Of a stretch of DNA of 64,000 bases, positions 7,709 to 15,466 are shown piece after piece (within the stretch, counting starts at the first letter, position 1; each line of letters starts with the position of its first letter). This DNA is from Rhizobiales bacterium 65-79 (GTDB taxonomy: Bacteria; Pseudomonadota; Alphaproteobacteria; Rhizobiales; Rhizobiaceae). The notes beneath the pieces were generated by a model. That model was not told the DNA's origin, did no database searches, and was given only the letters and a program-made list of their open reading frames with translations. The DNA lies in the NCBI GenBank assembly GCA_001896885.1, contig MKRJ01000028.1, forward strand, positions 27,288 through 91,287, written 5' to 3'. The position numbers and the translations under genes are program-made.

Positions 7709-9307
7709 CTATGCATCCTGGCCGAGACGGCCGGCCAGCTCGGCGGCGATCGCCGCCTGCTGCAGCGCGAAGGACAGGTCGGCCGGCGCCGCCGTCGCGG
7801 CGATCGCGGCGATCGCCGAGCGCGCCTCCTCCGGCGACCCGGCATTCTCGACGGCGCGGCGCAGCTCCTCGAGGAGCGCGGCGATCGAGCCGGCGCCCAT
7901 CCCGAGCGCCGCGCCGGTGATCACCTCGTCTGCCGTGCGAAAGAGGGCCGGTTGCTCGGCGTGCAGATTCTCCGCCGATTCCTGTCCGGGATCCTGCATG
8001 GACTTTTTGCCTCCGCCGGCCGGCTTGCGAGGATCTTCGGCCGAGGCCTTCGCAGCCGGCGCGGTGAGCAGCTCATCGTCGTCTTCCGGGGCGCCTATGC
8101 CGACGATATCGCGCATCTGCTTCTGCCCGACCTTCAGCCCCATCGGCACCAGCTTGGAGACGCTGTCGACGACGAGCTCCACGTCGACCTCGTCGGGACG
8201 GCCGATCTTCAGCCGCGGATAGGCCTTCTGGGGACCGAATTCGAGGTCGATCCACGGCCGGATCAGGTCGCGATTGAGGATCGCCGACAGGTCCTTGCAG
8301 TCGGAGCGCTCGATATCCTCCTGGACCTCGCGGTGCTCCCTGCCGACCGCATGGCCGCCGGCGATGGCGTCGGTCGTCGCCGTCTGGCCGAGCACGAGCT
8401 TGGAGAGCTGGCGGTCGAACCAGTCGGCGCGATCGCCAAACAGTTTCGAATTGTCGCCGGCGAAGTTCGTCTGCTCGAAGGCGATCTCCATCCCGGCCGG
8501 GATGATGGCCGCGCAATCGCCGGCGATGTTGGCGACCGCGCGGAAGAGGGTGTCGCGGTCTTCCTGGGTAGCGCCGGGGCCGTATTTGCCGATGCGGATC
8601 GGCTGACCGAAATTCTGCACGAAGATCGCCCAGTCGCGCAGCGTGAAGGCCTTGAACATCCACGCCCAGGTGGCGACCCGCGCGATGCCGGAGCGGATCG
8701 GCAGGCCGGATTTTGCCTTCATCACGGCGCGGATGAACTTGAAGGCGGGCAAGGGCAGGTCCTCGCCCTGCTCACCGATCAGGACGGGCGTCGTCAGGTC
8801 GTGGCGCTCGAAGCGGAACCAGCGCGGGTCGCGCCATTCGAGTTTGTCGGGCCGGCACTGGCCTTCCGAAAAGTCCCATATGATCTCGGTGAAGGAATAA
8901 GCCTTGCCCACCGCGTCCAGGATGTCGCGGATCTCGCCGGCGAGCTCGTCGCGCTTCAGCCATTCGGCCACCATGTCGGTCTTGGCCTGGTCTTCCTTCG
9001 CCACGCTGGGCGGCTCGACCGTGATGTCGATCTGGCTGACGGCGCGCTTCCTGGTGCCGAGCACGCCGAGATAATGTGGGTCGCGCTCCTCAATCGTCTC
9101 CGCAAGCTCCAGATAGCGCACCGGGTCGCCCTGGTCCGCCTCGCGCAGGATCTGCGCCAGACGCACCGGGTTGAGCCCGTCTCCTGGATAGCCGGTCATA
9201 GGCGAGCGCACGCCCGACAGGGTCGGCCCGGCCACTTCCGTCGTCAGCGTCTTCTTCTCGATCGGCCGGCCGTACTGGTCGGTCAGCCCCTTGTAGACAT
9301 CAGCCAT
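7709..9307 (-). CDS. Portal protein, Mu gp29-like (DUF935)
   Basis: This 532-residue protein matches the DUF935 portal family. It has the N-terminal GYPGDGLNPVRLAQILREAD segment, ERDPHYLGVLGTRKRAVSQI and NFGQPIRIGKYGPGAT, and an acidic, Ala-rich C-terminus. It forms the dodecameric portal through which DNA is packaged. It lies between TerL and gpF, exactly the Mu order, and its stop abuts the gpF start. The start at 9307 keeps the conserved beginning (MADVYKGLTDQYGRP). Confidence 0.93.
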   Translation of the reverse strand: MADVYKGLTDQYGRPIEKKTLTTEVAGPTLSGVRSPMTGYPGDGLNPVRLAQILREADQGDPVRYLELAETIEERDPHYLGVLGTRKRAVSQIDITVEPPSVAKEDQAKTDMVAEWLKRDELAGEIRDILDAVGKAYSFTEIIWDFSEGQCRPDKLEWRDPRWFRFERHDLTTPVLIGEQGEDLPLPAFKFIRAVMKAKSGLPIRSGIARVATWAWMFKAFTLRDWAIFVQNFGQPIRIGKYGPGATQEDRDTLFRAVANIAGDCAAIIPAGMEIAFEQTNFAGDNSKLFGDRADWFDRQLSKLVLGQTATTDAIAGGHAVGREHREVQEDIERSDCKDLSAILNRDLIRPWIDLEFGPQKAYPRLKIGRPDEVDVELVVDSVSKLVPMGLKVGQKQMRDIVGIGAPEDDDELLTAPAAKASAEDPRKPAGGGKKSMQDPGQESAENLHAEQPALFRTADEVITGAALGMGAGSIAALLEELRRAVENAGSPEEARSAIAAIAATAAPADLSFALQQAAIAAELAGRLGQDA

Positions 9308-9448
9308 GGCTCACCCCGCGCGAAACGCGATCCTCGACCGGAATTAATCTCGCCGTTAAACGGCCATTAAACAGGCTGGAGGGCCTTCGGCCGGTTTCCA
9401 CGTCCATCGGGCCGGCGACGGGGCACAGGGGAATTCTGGCGCTCCCCA
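9308..9448. other. 141-bp gap between TerL and portal genes
   Basis: There is no credible gene here. The AT-rich core has a near-repeat, GTTTAATGGCC / GTTTAACGGC on the minus strand, about 40-60 bp before the portal start. It could be a promoter or processing site within the late operon, but no consensus is clear. Confidence 0.4.
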
Positions 9449-11170
9449 TCAGACGCCTCCCCGCAGGCCCGAGCCGAGCGGCGGCTTCCACCAGGGCCGG
9501 CCGGCACCGTCGGGGATGTCGTCGGCCGTCCAGAAGCCGCCTGGGCCGTTCGACCCGGCCACACCGTCGCGCGCCGAGGGGACGGCCTGATAGCCGTATT
9601 CGTGCCATTGCATGCGGCTGGCGAAATGCGCGAGGCCGAGCATGACGGCGAAATCGCCATGCCGCTTCTTCTTCGGCCCGTCGCCGCCAGCATCGGCTTT
9701 CTGGTCGATCCGCTCGGGCGGCACCTGCGGCACGCCGCGGATGATCTTGACCAGGCGCAAATCGCCCAGATGGTCGGCGTCTCGCACGAGCGCGATCGAG
9801 CCGTCCTCGAAGGCCGTCTTCAGCGGCGGGAAATGCTCGTTGTACCATTGCGGATTAAGCTTGATCGCCCAGACCAGGCCGGAGCTCTCCTCGTCCTCGC
9901 GCAGGCCGAATTTGCGGCCGAGATCCTCGGCGAGCTGCATGCCCATGCCGGTGGCGTCGATCGCAGCACCTATCAGCCTGGGCGCCGCGCCCAGGATGTC
10001 GCTGGCGATGGCGAACTGTTCCTGGAAGGGGACCCGCCGCATCTCGACCGTCAGCGCCGAGCGCCGCTTGAGAAGGCCGTCGATCGCCAGCAGCCCCATG
10101 ATCGCCGGGTCGGCCAGCCGCGCCGGGTCATAGCCGAAGGCGTGCAGCCATTTGCCGTTCAGCCCCTTCAACGCCCGTTGAACGGCCTCGACATGCGGCG
10201 CCATCAGGTGGCGGCGCTCCAGCTCGGGCCGATGCAGGAAATCGTCGGGCAGGTCTATGCGGATGATCGGAGCCTCTTCCGGCAAGAGCGTCATGCGCGC
10301 CTCGATGAGCGGCGCCGTTAGCCAGGCGCCCGAACCCATCGTCGGGATGCAGAACAGCTCCTCGTCGGCTGCATCACCGTAGTCGTCGATGATCTCCTGG
10401 CGCCACCGCGCCTCGTATTCCGGCGACCATTCCTCGCCATTCACCAGGCAGATGCGCTGGAACAAGCCATCGAGGAGGGCCTGGTCGAAATCCACCTTGA
10501 GGTGCCTGTACTTCTTGCGGCCGGCAAGGACGTCCTGGACGAGCACGTTGAACTCGTTGTCGACGCCGTCATGCGTCGAGCAGACGATGATCTTGCCGCC
10601 CCACATGCGCATGGCGAGCGCGGCCTTCATCAGTTCCTTCAGGCTGTCGACGAAGGCCGCCTCGTCTATAATCACATCGCCCTGGTGGCCGCGCAGCGTG
10701 CGCGGCGCCGAGGACAGCGCGATGATCTGGAACCCGCTCGCGAAGCGGATGCGGAAGGCCTGGATTTTCCGCGTGTCCTCGGGATGGGCGAGATCCGTGT
10801 CCTCGAACAGGAATTCCTCCTGCTCGGCCGCGGCCACGGCGAAGGCGCGCGCCCACATGCCGCAGCAGTCGATGAACTCCTTGGCGATCTCCTGCTTGTA
10901 GGAGATGTAGAGCACGTCCATGCCCTTCGCGTCGCGCGAGCGGCCGGCGCGCAGCACGGCATAGGAGCCGATCCCCCAGGTCTCGCCGACCCGGCGGCTC
11001 TTCTCGACGACGAGCACGCGGACCGCCGTCGACTCCATAAGCTCGACGGTGAGGCTCTGATAGCCGAGAAGCACCTTCGGCAGGCCGAGGTCGGCGACGA
11101 GCTGCGGCACGATCTCGATCGACTCGCGGCGAAGCTTCTCCCATTCAGCTTGCGTGATCGGGGCGGTCAT
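9449..11170 (-). CDS. Terminase large subunit, Mu gp28-like
   Basis: This 573-residue protein is the packaging motor. The ATPase domain has a Walker A-like VVEKSRRVGETWG (residues 54-66), Walker B DVIIDEAAF (165-173) and a motif III-like IIVCSTHDG. The C-terminal nuclease region includes AAIDATGMGMQLAEDLG. Mu-type terminases package headful from inside adjoining host DNA, so a Mu-like phage carries variable host ends. TerS lies upstream, with one small gene and a reversed cargo gene between. Only a weak ribosome site precedes the start. Confidence 0.93.
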   Translation of the reverse strand: MTAPITQAEWEKLRRESIEIVPQLVADLGLPKVLLGYQSLTVELMESTAVRVLVVEKSRRVGETWGIGSYAVLRAGRSRDAKGMDVLYISYKQEIAKEFIDCCGMWARAFAVAAAEQEEFLFEDTDLAHPEDTRKIQAFRIRFASGFQIIALSSAPRTLRGHQGDVIIDEAAFVDSLKELMKAALAMRMWGGKIIVCSTHDGVDNEFNVLVQDVLAGRKKYRHLKVDFDQALLDGLFQRICLVNGEEWSPEYEARWRQEIIDDYGDAADEELFCIPTMGSGAWLTAPLIEARMTLLPEEAPIIRIDLPDDFLHRPELERRHLMAPHVEAVQRALKGLNGKWLHAFGYDPARLADPAIMGLLAIDGLLKRRSALTVEMRRVPFQEQFAIASDILGAAPRLIGAAIDATGMGMQLAEDLGRKFGLREDEESSGLVWAIKLNPQWYNEHFPPLKTAFEDGSIALVRDADHLGDLRLVKIIRGVPQVPPERIDQKADAGGDGPKKKRHGDFAVMLGLAHFASRMQWHEYGYQAVPSARDGVAGSNGPGGFWTADDIPDGAGRPWWKPPLGSGLRGGV

Positions 11171-11202
11171 GCTGCTATCCCGGCAGATGGGAGGGCAGAT
11201 AG

Positions 11203-11502
11203 ATGGATGACGTCGAGAGCCTCGCGGCGGAGGCCGCCAATTTCGCCCTGTTCAACTTCGCACTCTTTGTGTGCCAGGTGCTTCCACCACCTCACGGCAT
11301 CGATAAGAAGACTCCGGATGAACAATTGGCGCGTGAGGCAATAAGGGAGGCTATCAAAGCCGGCTGCACGAATTTCGACGCCGCGCTGTGGGGCACCCGG
11401 GGGAATATCGAGCGTCGGTATGCGGGCGCGCCTTCTGCAATCCAATCTTCTGCGATGGAGCGCGTGCGCCGCGTGTTGCGGGAAGAACAGGGCAAAACCT
11501 AG
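11203..11502 (+). CDS. Small cargo protein on the strand opposite the packaging genes
   Basis: This 99-residue protein has GGGAGGG about 8 nt before its ATG. It begins MDDVESLAAEAANFALFNFA and ends in a charged helix (ERVRRVLREEQGKT). A mildly hydrophobic stretch lies at residues 14-28. It sits between TerL (divergent, 32 bp apart) and a small leftward gene (convergent, 14 bp apart), so it has its own promoter. The frame has better ribosome-site and codon support than the overlapping leftward frame. Function unknown. Confidence 0.65.
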   Translation: MDDVESLAAEAANFALFNFALFVCQVLPPPHGIDKKTPDEQLAREAIREAIKAGCTNFDAALWGTRGNIERRYAGAPSAIQSSAMERVRRVLREEQGKT

Positions 11503-11516
11503 AGCCGGAAGGCGTG

Positions 11517-11741
11517 TCATGCCGCGCTCGCCTTCTCCGCCTTTTCCGGCGCCAGCGCCTCGGCGAGCGCTTCGCCAACCTTGGCGATGCAGGCATCCAG
11601 TCGGCGGACGTATTCGTCGAAGCCGAGCCATTCCGGATCGTGCAGCTTGCGACGGGCGCGCTCCAGCTCGGCGCGCAGCGCGTTGTTGAGGCAGCAGGCC
11701 TCGTCCATGGTCAGGATGATGGTGACGGGACGGCCGCTCAT
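11517..11741 (-). CDS. Small helical phage protein next to TerS
   Basis: This 74-residue protein has an amphipathic helical middle (ACCLNNALRAELERARRKL) and an Ala/Glu-rich tail. Its start overlaps the TerS stop by 4 nt (ATGA), so it is translationally coupled to it. There is no recognisable domain. A minor packaging or late function is possible from position only. Confidence 0.65.
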   Translation of the reverse strand: MSGRPVTIILTMDEACCLNNALRAELERARRKLHDPEWLGFDEYVRRLDACIAKVGEALAEALAPEKAEKASAA

Positions 11742-12331
11742 TGCTTCGTCCTCACGCCCAGGATCTGCGCTTTGATCGCCTCGGCCGTCTCGGCCGACAT
11801 GCCGTTCACCTTGCGCACCGTGTCCACGGCCTTCTCGACCTGTTTGGCAAACGCGGCCTCGACCTTCTGCCGGCGGGCCGTCGAGACGCCCTGGGCCTGG
11901 GTGGCCTTGAAGAGAGCACCAGCCAGGTTCAGCGCGCCCTTGGGATCGACGCCGCGATCGTCCGTCGCCTGGATGGTCTCGAAGACCAGCGACTTGATCG
12001 CCTCGGCGGCGATGACGGTGAGGTCGTCGGAGGCCTTGGCGTCGAACTTTTCGGCGAGCGCGCCGGCGATCGCCCGCGTCTCGTCCAGCCGCCGCGAGAG
12101 GGCGGCGAGCTTGATGGAATAGCGGTTGAAGGCGGAGAACGATGGAATGGTAAACTCCAGCTCGCCGCGGCGCTCGGCCTGCAGCGCCTGCAGCTTCTGG
12201 AAGAACTCCTCGTAGATCTCCGTCTGGGTCCGATCACGGTCGCGCAACTCCTCGGCCGCCCAGGCGATGATGGGCGATGCCTCCTCGGGCAGAAGCTCGA
12301 TGGTCGAGAGCCGGCCGCGACCGCGCACCAT
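11738..12331 (-). CDS. Terminase small subunit, Mu gp27-like (DUF3486)
   Basis: This 197-residue protein fits the DUF3486 family. The N-terminal MVRGRGRLSTIELLPEEA is followed by an FSAFNRYSIKLAALSRRL helix region and an Ala/Lys-rich helical C-terminus. It is expected to recognise phage DNA at the pac end and pass it to TerL. The Mu order gp25-gp26-gp27-gp28 is preserved. It starts directly after the gp26-like stop. Confidence 0.9.
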   Translation of the reverse strand: MVRGRGRLSTIELLPEEASPIIAWAAEELRDRDRTQTEIYEEFFQKLQALQAERRGELEFTIPSFSAFNRYSIKLAALSRRLDETRAIAGALAEKFDAKASDDLTVIAAEAIKSLVFETIQATDDRGVDPKGALNLAGALFKATQAQGVSTARRQKVEAAFAKQVEKAVDTVRKVNGMSAETAEAIKAQILGVRTKQ

Positions 12332-12332
12332 G

Positions 12333-12632
12333 TCAGCCCTCCGGCCGCGACGGGCGCTTGACGCCGGGCAACGCCATCTCGCGGCGGAGGTGCCGGTGGC
12401 CCGTCTCCGTCAGGCGCGCGATCTTGACCGTGCCCGCATCGGTGATGGTGACGGCGCCCATTTCGGCCAGCCAGCCCAGCTCCGCATGGACCCATTCGCG
12501 CGGCTTGTAGATGCCGAACGTCCCCAGCACCTCGCCGAGCAGGCTGGAGTTCAGCGTCTCCGATGGTTCGTCGGCCAGCGCCTTCAGGATCACCAGGCGC
12601 GCTTCCTCGCGCATGATGCGATCGATGCTCAT
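12333..12632 (-). CDS. Mu gp26-like winged-helix phage protein
   Basis: This 99-residue protein looks like a winged-helix fold: EARLVILKALADEPSETLNS, then REWVHAELGWLAEMGAVTI and a C-terminal basic tail. It matches the VpaChn25_0724/gp26 type found between gp25 and TerS in Mu-like phages. The start overlaps the gp25-like stop by 4 nt. The role is unknown; DNA binding is plausible from the fold. Confidence 0.8.
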   Translation of the reverse strand: MSIDRIMREEARLVILKALADEPSETLNSSLLGEVLGTFGIYKPREWVHAELGWLAEMGAVTITDAGTVKIARLTETGHRHLRREMALPGVKRPSRPEG

Positions 12633-13021
12633 TTCCCGTTCGCCCTCTCGAATTCCAGCTCCTGCAGCCGGTCGGCGATCGCCTGCACCGGCTTCAGCCG
12701 CTCCGAAATCACCTCGAATTTGCCGTTCAGATCGGAGAGGCCGACCTCGATCCGGTGGACCTGCTCGCGGTCCGGCAGGTGCTTGAATTCGGTCTCCAGC
12801 GCCAGGACGCGATCCTCGACCAGCTTGAAGCGGCCGTTGACCGCTGCCGCCGTCGTTTCTCGATTCAAGGCCAGCTTTTCCGACGACTTGCCGATCTCCT
12901 CCTTGAGGTCGGTTATTTCCGCCAGCGCTTCCTTCGAACCCGAGGTCAGCCAGGCATAGGCGGTCGTTCCGATGGCGATCGCCGAGAGGATGAGGCTCGC
13001 CCAGTCCTTCAGGAACTCCAT
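12629..13021 (-). CDS. Mu gp25-like membrane/coiled-coil protein (DUF2730)
   Basis: This 130-residue protein has one membrane segment (residues 5-25, KDWASLILSAIAIGTTAYAW) followed by a long coiled coil (about 30-130, rich in Leu, Glu and Lys). That is the DUF2730 architecture. It precedes gp26 and TerS as in Mu. The ATG at 13021 overlaps the upstream stop as TGATG and is preferred to a longer upstream frame. Confidence 0.82.
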   Translation of the reverse strand: MEFLKDWASLILSAIAIGTTAYAWLTSGSKEALAEITDLKEEIGKSSEKLALNRETTAAAVNGRFKLVEDRVLALETEFKHLPDREQVHRIEVGLSDLNGKFEVISERLKPVQAIADRLQELEFERANGK

Positions 13022-13239
13022 CAGGCGATCCTCCGGCGACGCTCGCCCAGCGAGGCGCAGTCGAAGCACCTGTCGGTGCCGGGATAGGCCGCCCGACGGG
13101 CCGGCGAGATCTCGGCGCCGCAATCGCAGACGAGCCGGCCTAGGCCGCGCGGCCGCAACGCGGCCTGAATGCGCGCCACGCCGGCGGTGCGCTCCTGGTC
13201 GGCCCGCAAGGCGGCCAGATCGAAATCCCTCTCGCTCAC
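13021..13239 (-). CDS. TraR/DksA-type C4 zinc-finger protein
   Basis: This 72-residue protein has the four-Cys finger CDCGAEI..RR.AYPGTDRCFDC (about residues 38-62), typical of phage TraR/DksA proteins. These bind in the secondary channel of RNA polymerase and can shift host or phage transcription. Mu-like phages often carry one between the lysis and head modules. The start overlaps the Rz1 stop by 4 nt. The N-terminal coiled coil is very short. Confidence 0.88.
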   Translation of the reverse strand: MSERDFDLAALRADQERTAGVARIQAALRPRGLGRLVCDCGAEISPARRAAYPGTDRCFDCASLGERRRRIA

Positions 13240-13565
13240 TGCTTTCCCTTCATCATGACGCTGGTGTTGGCGAGGCCAGCGCGGAGATCATCGAACCAGC
13301 CGAAGCAGCGATCCTCGCGCCGGTGTTCCCGATTGAGCGCGTGGCGTTCCCCCCGGAGAGGCACGCGCGCGTCCTGGCCGACCACGAGCGGCGCATGTTT
13401 CTCGCGCAGCCGGCAATCGGGCGGCAGATCGGGAAGCTGGACCGGCTGCTCGGCGACAGCTTTCGCCGCGGCAGCGTCCACGTAGCGGCTCGCATCGCTA
13501 GCGCACCCAATCAATATCGGACTGATGGACAGTCCAAGGCCGATCGCCAAAAGTGCCCTGCGCAT
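13236..13565 (-). CDS. Outer-membrane spanin lipoprotein, Rz1-like
   Basis: This 109-residue protein has a lipoprotein signal MRRALLAIGLGLSISPILIGC, with the lipobox Cys at residue 21, followed by a Pro-containing periplasmic part. Its start lies inside the end of the Rz-like gene in another frame (68-bp overlap), the usual embedded Rz/Rz1 layout. Together the two fuse inner and outer membranes at lysis. A longer frame upstream exists but lacks the signal at its N-terminus. Confidence 0.82.
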   Translation of the reverse strand: MRRALLAIGLGLSISPILIGCASDASRYVDAAAAKAVAEQPVQLPDLPPDCRLREKHAPLVVGQDARVPLRGERHALNREHRREDRCFGWFDDLRAGLANTSVMMKGKQ

Positions 13566-13875
13566 CGTGCGCCACCCTTTCCGTTTCCTCGTCTTTCGCT
13601 GCCTGGGCCTCGTCGGCCGCCAGCCGGCGGCCATAGTTCGAATAGGCGTAGTCGGTCGCGAGCTTCGCCCGCTGCAGCGACGCGACCTGCGCCTTCAGCC
13701 CGGCGATCTCGCCACCGGCGACCAGCTCCGCCACCGCCTTGTCCACCGCATGGCGCATGGCGCTGCCCCGGTCCCACCACAGCCACGCGCCGATCGCGGC
13801 GATCGCCACGACCGGGACAGGGATGCAGAAGGTAAGGAAGCGGACTAGCAGCACCCAGGCGGCGGTTCCGGTCAT
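13498..13875 (-). CDS. Inner-membrane spanin, Rz-like
   Basis: This 125-residue protein has an N-terminal membrane segment (residues 5-33, ending AIGAWLWWDRG) and a periplasmic helical domain (GLKAQVASLQRAKLATDYAY). This is the i-spanin layout, and its 3' end overlaps the Rz1-like lipoprotein gene. It starts with a 4-nt overlap with the previous gene. Function is inferred from topology and from the partner. Confidence 0.8.
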   Translation of the reverse strand: MTGTAAWVLLVRFLTFCIPVPVVAIAAIGAWLWWDRGSAMRHAVDKAVAELVAGGEIAGLKAQVASLQRAKLATDYAYSNYGRRLAADEAQAAKDEETERVAHDAQGTFGDRPWTVHQSDIDWVR

Positions 13876-14264
13876 GGGGCCGGCACCGCCTCGGCCGGCG
13901 CTGGGGCGGCGGCCGCATCGCCTGCCGGCGCCTCCGCCGACGGACCGGTCACGGCGGCCGCGTCGGCGCCAGGCTCAGCCCCGATCGAGCGGAGCTTCGC
14001 AAGCGTCGCACGCACTTCGCCGAGGACGCCGGTCTTGCTCTCGATCTCGGCCACGAGCTGCTTCTCGTAGCCGGCGAGGCTGTCGAAGGCTTGCATCACC
14101 TGGCCGTCGAATGTGTCGATCGTCTCCCGCGCCAGCGTCTGCGCGTCCTTGATCACGGCTTCGATGCCGCGCTCGACGGCTTCCTTGGCCGCCGCGACCT
14201 TCGCCTCGGCGACCTGCGCCGCCTGCTTGCCGCGATCGAGGCCGAGCCAGCTCAAGATGCTCAT
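13872..14264 (-). CDS. Helical phage protein in the lysis cassette, unknown function
   Basis: This 130-residue protein begins MSILSWLGLDRGKQAAQVAE, continues as an Ala/Glu/Lys-rich helix (residues 10-85), and ends in a disordered Ala/Pro/Glu tail. It is coupled by 4-nt overlaps to the holin-like gene before it and the Rz-like gene after it. A role in lysis timing or peptidoglycan access is possible but unproven. The short N-terminal hydrophobic patch is not a clear membrane segment. Confidence 0.7.
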   Translation of the reverse strand: MSILSWLGLDRGKQAAQVAEAKVAAAKEAVERGIEAVIKDAQTLARETIDTFDGQVMQAFDSLAGYEKQLVAEIESKTGVLGEVRATLAKLRSIGAEPGADAAAVTGPSAEAPAGDAAAAPAPAEAVPAP

Positions 14265-14545
14265 TCGGATGGTCCTTCCGTTTCGGGGTCGATGATGGTG
14301 TTCGGGCCGGCCACTGCCGTGATGGCGCGCAGGTCCATGGCCCCGAAGGCCCGGTGGATGCCGAGCAGCGCCGCGATCATCAGCACCATGGAGGGGATGG
14401 TGATGCCGCCGATCGCCACCGCGTCGTGCCAGCCGGCCAGCGCGCCGGCCACGATCGCGACGATGACGCCCCAGGCGAGCACGAAGCTCCACCAGAAGGC
14501 GCGGCGCGAAAGGCGGTAGGCCGGTTTCTTCAGGAGGCTACGCAC
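14261..14545 (-). CDS. Holin-like small membrane protein
   Basis: This 94-residue protein has a basic N-terminus (MRSLLKKPAYRLSRRAF) and two hydrophobic segments (about residues 18-40 and 45-65), then an acidic tail. Size, topology and position between the endolysin and the spanins fit a class II holin that releases the endolysin. It overlaps the endolysin gene by 8 nt. No family signature is visible, so the call rests on topology and context. Confidence 0.7.
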   Translation of the reverse strand: MRSLLKKPAYRLSRRAFWWSFVLAWGVIVAIVAGALAGWHDAVAIGGITIPSMVLMIAALLGIHRAFGAMDLRAITAVAGPNTIIDPETEGPSE

Positions 14546-14999
14546 CGAAGAGCCTCGAATGCTTCGCCCATTCGCGCCATGGATGCAGCTCGTAGTGCGG
14601 AAGGTCCGACAGATGCTCGTCGGTCAGGATGCCGTTGAAGTTCCAGTCGCCGCCCCAGCGGAGCGGCACCATCAACTCCTTGGCGATGCCGTAGCCGAAT
14701 CCGGTCGCCGGGTTGAAGCAGCCGACCACCTTCGAGAGGGCGATGAAGCGCTGGCGGTCGTTCCAGTCGAGCGGATACGGCGCCACGTCGAGCGCGATCG
14801 CCGGCGCCCAATTATGCGCTGACTGCCCGAAATGCGCGTGGGTGTTCCCTTTGCGGAGAGCCTTCTCCTGGTCGGCACGGTCGCGCTGCGACTGCAGGAT
14901 CATGAAGTTGAACTTCTCGATCGCCGCGTTCATCACCTTTTGCAGGAGCGGATGCGCGCCTTCGAGACGCGCCAGCGAAACGGCAGAGAATTTGGCCAT
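14538..14999 (-). CDS. Endolysin, M15C-type L-alanyl-D-glutamate peptidase
   Basis: This 153-residue protein (start at 14999) has the M15 zinc peptidase pattern. The first metal ligand is the His in GQSAHNWAPA, the Asp is in IALDVAPY, and the C-terminal His is in LPHYELHPW. It should cut peptide cross-links in peptidoglycan. There is no signal peptide, so release depends on the holin. It is the first gene of the lysis cassette, about 100 bp after the Mor-like gene. Longer upstream starts would run back into the Mor-like gene and are not supported. Confidence 0.88.
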   Translation of the reverse strand: MAKFSAVSLARLEGAHPLLQKVMNAAIEKFNFMILQSQRDRADQEKALRKGNTHAHFGQSAHNWAPAIALDVAPYPLDWNDRQRFIALSKVVGCFNPATGFGYGIAKELMVPLRWGGDWNFNGILTDEHLSDLPHYELHPWREWAKHSRLFGA

Positions 15000-15086
15000 G
15001 ACCGCCCCGGTTTCGGAATGCGAACGGCCGGAAAGCGGTCCGGCCAGGTCATGGCAGAATGGCCGGCCGGAGCCCGGTGCGCCTTT

Positions 15087-15100
15087 CACAGCGCGCTGTG
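15087..15100. promoter_or_regulatory. 14-bp perfect palindrome upstream of the lysis cassette
   Basis: CACAGCGCGCTGTG is a perfect dyad lying 4 bp beyond the stop of the Mor-like gene and about 90 bp before the endolysin start. It is the first sizeable non-coding gap after the putative activator. A late-gene activator site is one reading (Mu Mor and C bind dyads near -50); a terminator stem for the middle operon is the other. No U-tract follows. Confidence 0.45.
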
Positions 15101-15103
15101 CAC

Positions 15104-15466
15104 CTAGAGGAGGGAGAGCTGGTTCGACGGCGCTTTCACCCAGCCGCGCACCGCATAGTCGGTGACATGCAGGCGGCGGGCGATCTGGCCCTGGGTGAGG
15201 CCCTTGCCGGCGAGGTAGTTCGCCAGGAAGGGCTTCACCGTCGGCACGCGAACATAGCCGTGATCGGTGCGGGCACGCAACTGGCGCACCAGGGCGCGCG
15301 TCTGGTCGAGGCCGAGGAAGCGGGCGAATTCCGAACCGCCCTTCGGATCGGCCGGCAGGCCGAAGGTGGCGCCGCCGAATTCGAGCAGGAATTCGACGGC
15401 CCGGTCGAGCCCGAGCGCCTCGACATAGGGACGCGCCGGCGGCGGGATATCCAGGGCGCCGGTCAT
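15104..15466 (-). CDS. Mor/C-like transcription activator candidate
   Basis: This 120-residue protein has an N-terminal part with EFLLEFGGATFGLPADPKG, recalling the GG..iyIP dimerisation segment of Mor. Its C-terminal helix-turn-helix is LTQGQIARRLHVTDYAVRGW. Mor and C switch on middle and late genes in Mu. The location, directly before the lysis and head modules, suits such a switch. The start at 15466 overlaps the methyltransferase stop by 4 nt. A different HTH family is possible, since similarity to Mor is faint. Confidence 0.6.
   Translation of the reverse strand: MTGALDIPPPARPYVEALGLDRAVEFLLEFGGATFGLPADPKGGSEFARFLGLDQTRALVRQLRARTDHGYVRVPTVKPFLANYLAGKGLTQGQIARRLHVTDYAVRGWVKAPSNQLSLL

Noticed and set aside
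7208..9370. Very long rightward open frame (720 codons) opposite the portal gene
   Set aside because: It is the antisense shadow of the DUF935 portal gene in GC-rich DNA: no domain, composition dominated by Arg, Gly and Ala, no ribosome site. The same holds for long antisense frames at 1510-2745, 2968-4080, 33589-34710, 40223-41554 and 46822-48378.
11167..11631. Leftward 154-codon frame overlapping the cargo gene at 11203-11502
   Set aside because: It is Arg-rich with no motif and would overlap two better supported genes; the rightward frame has a strong ribosome site.
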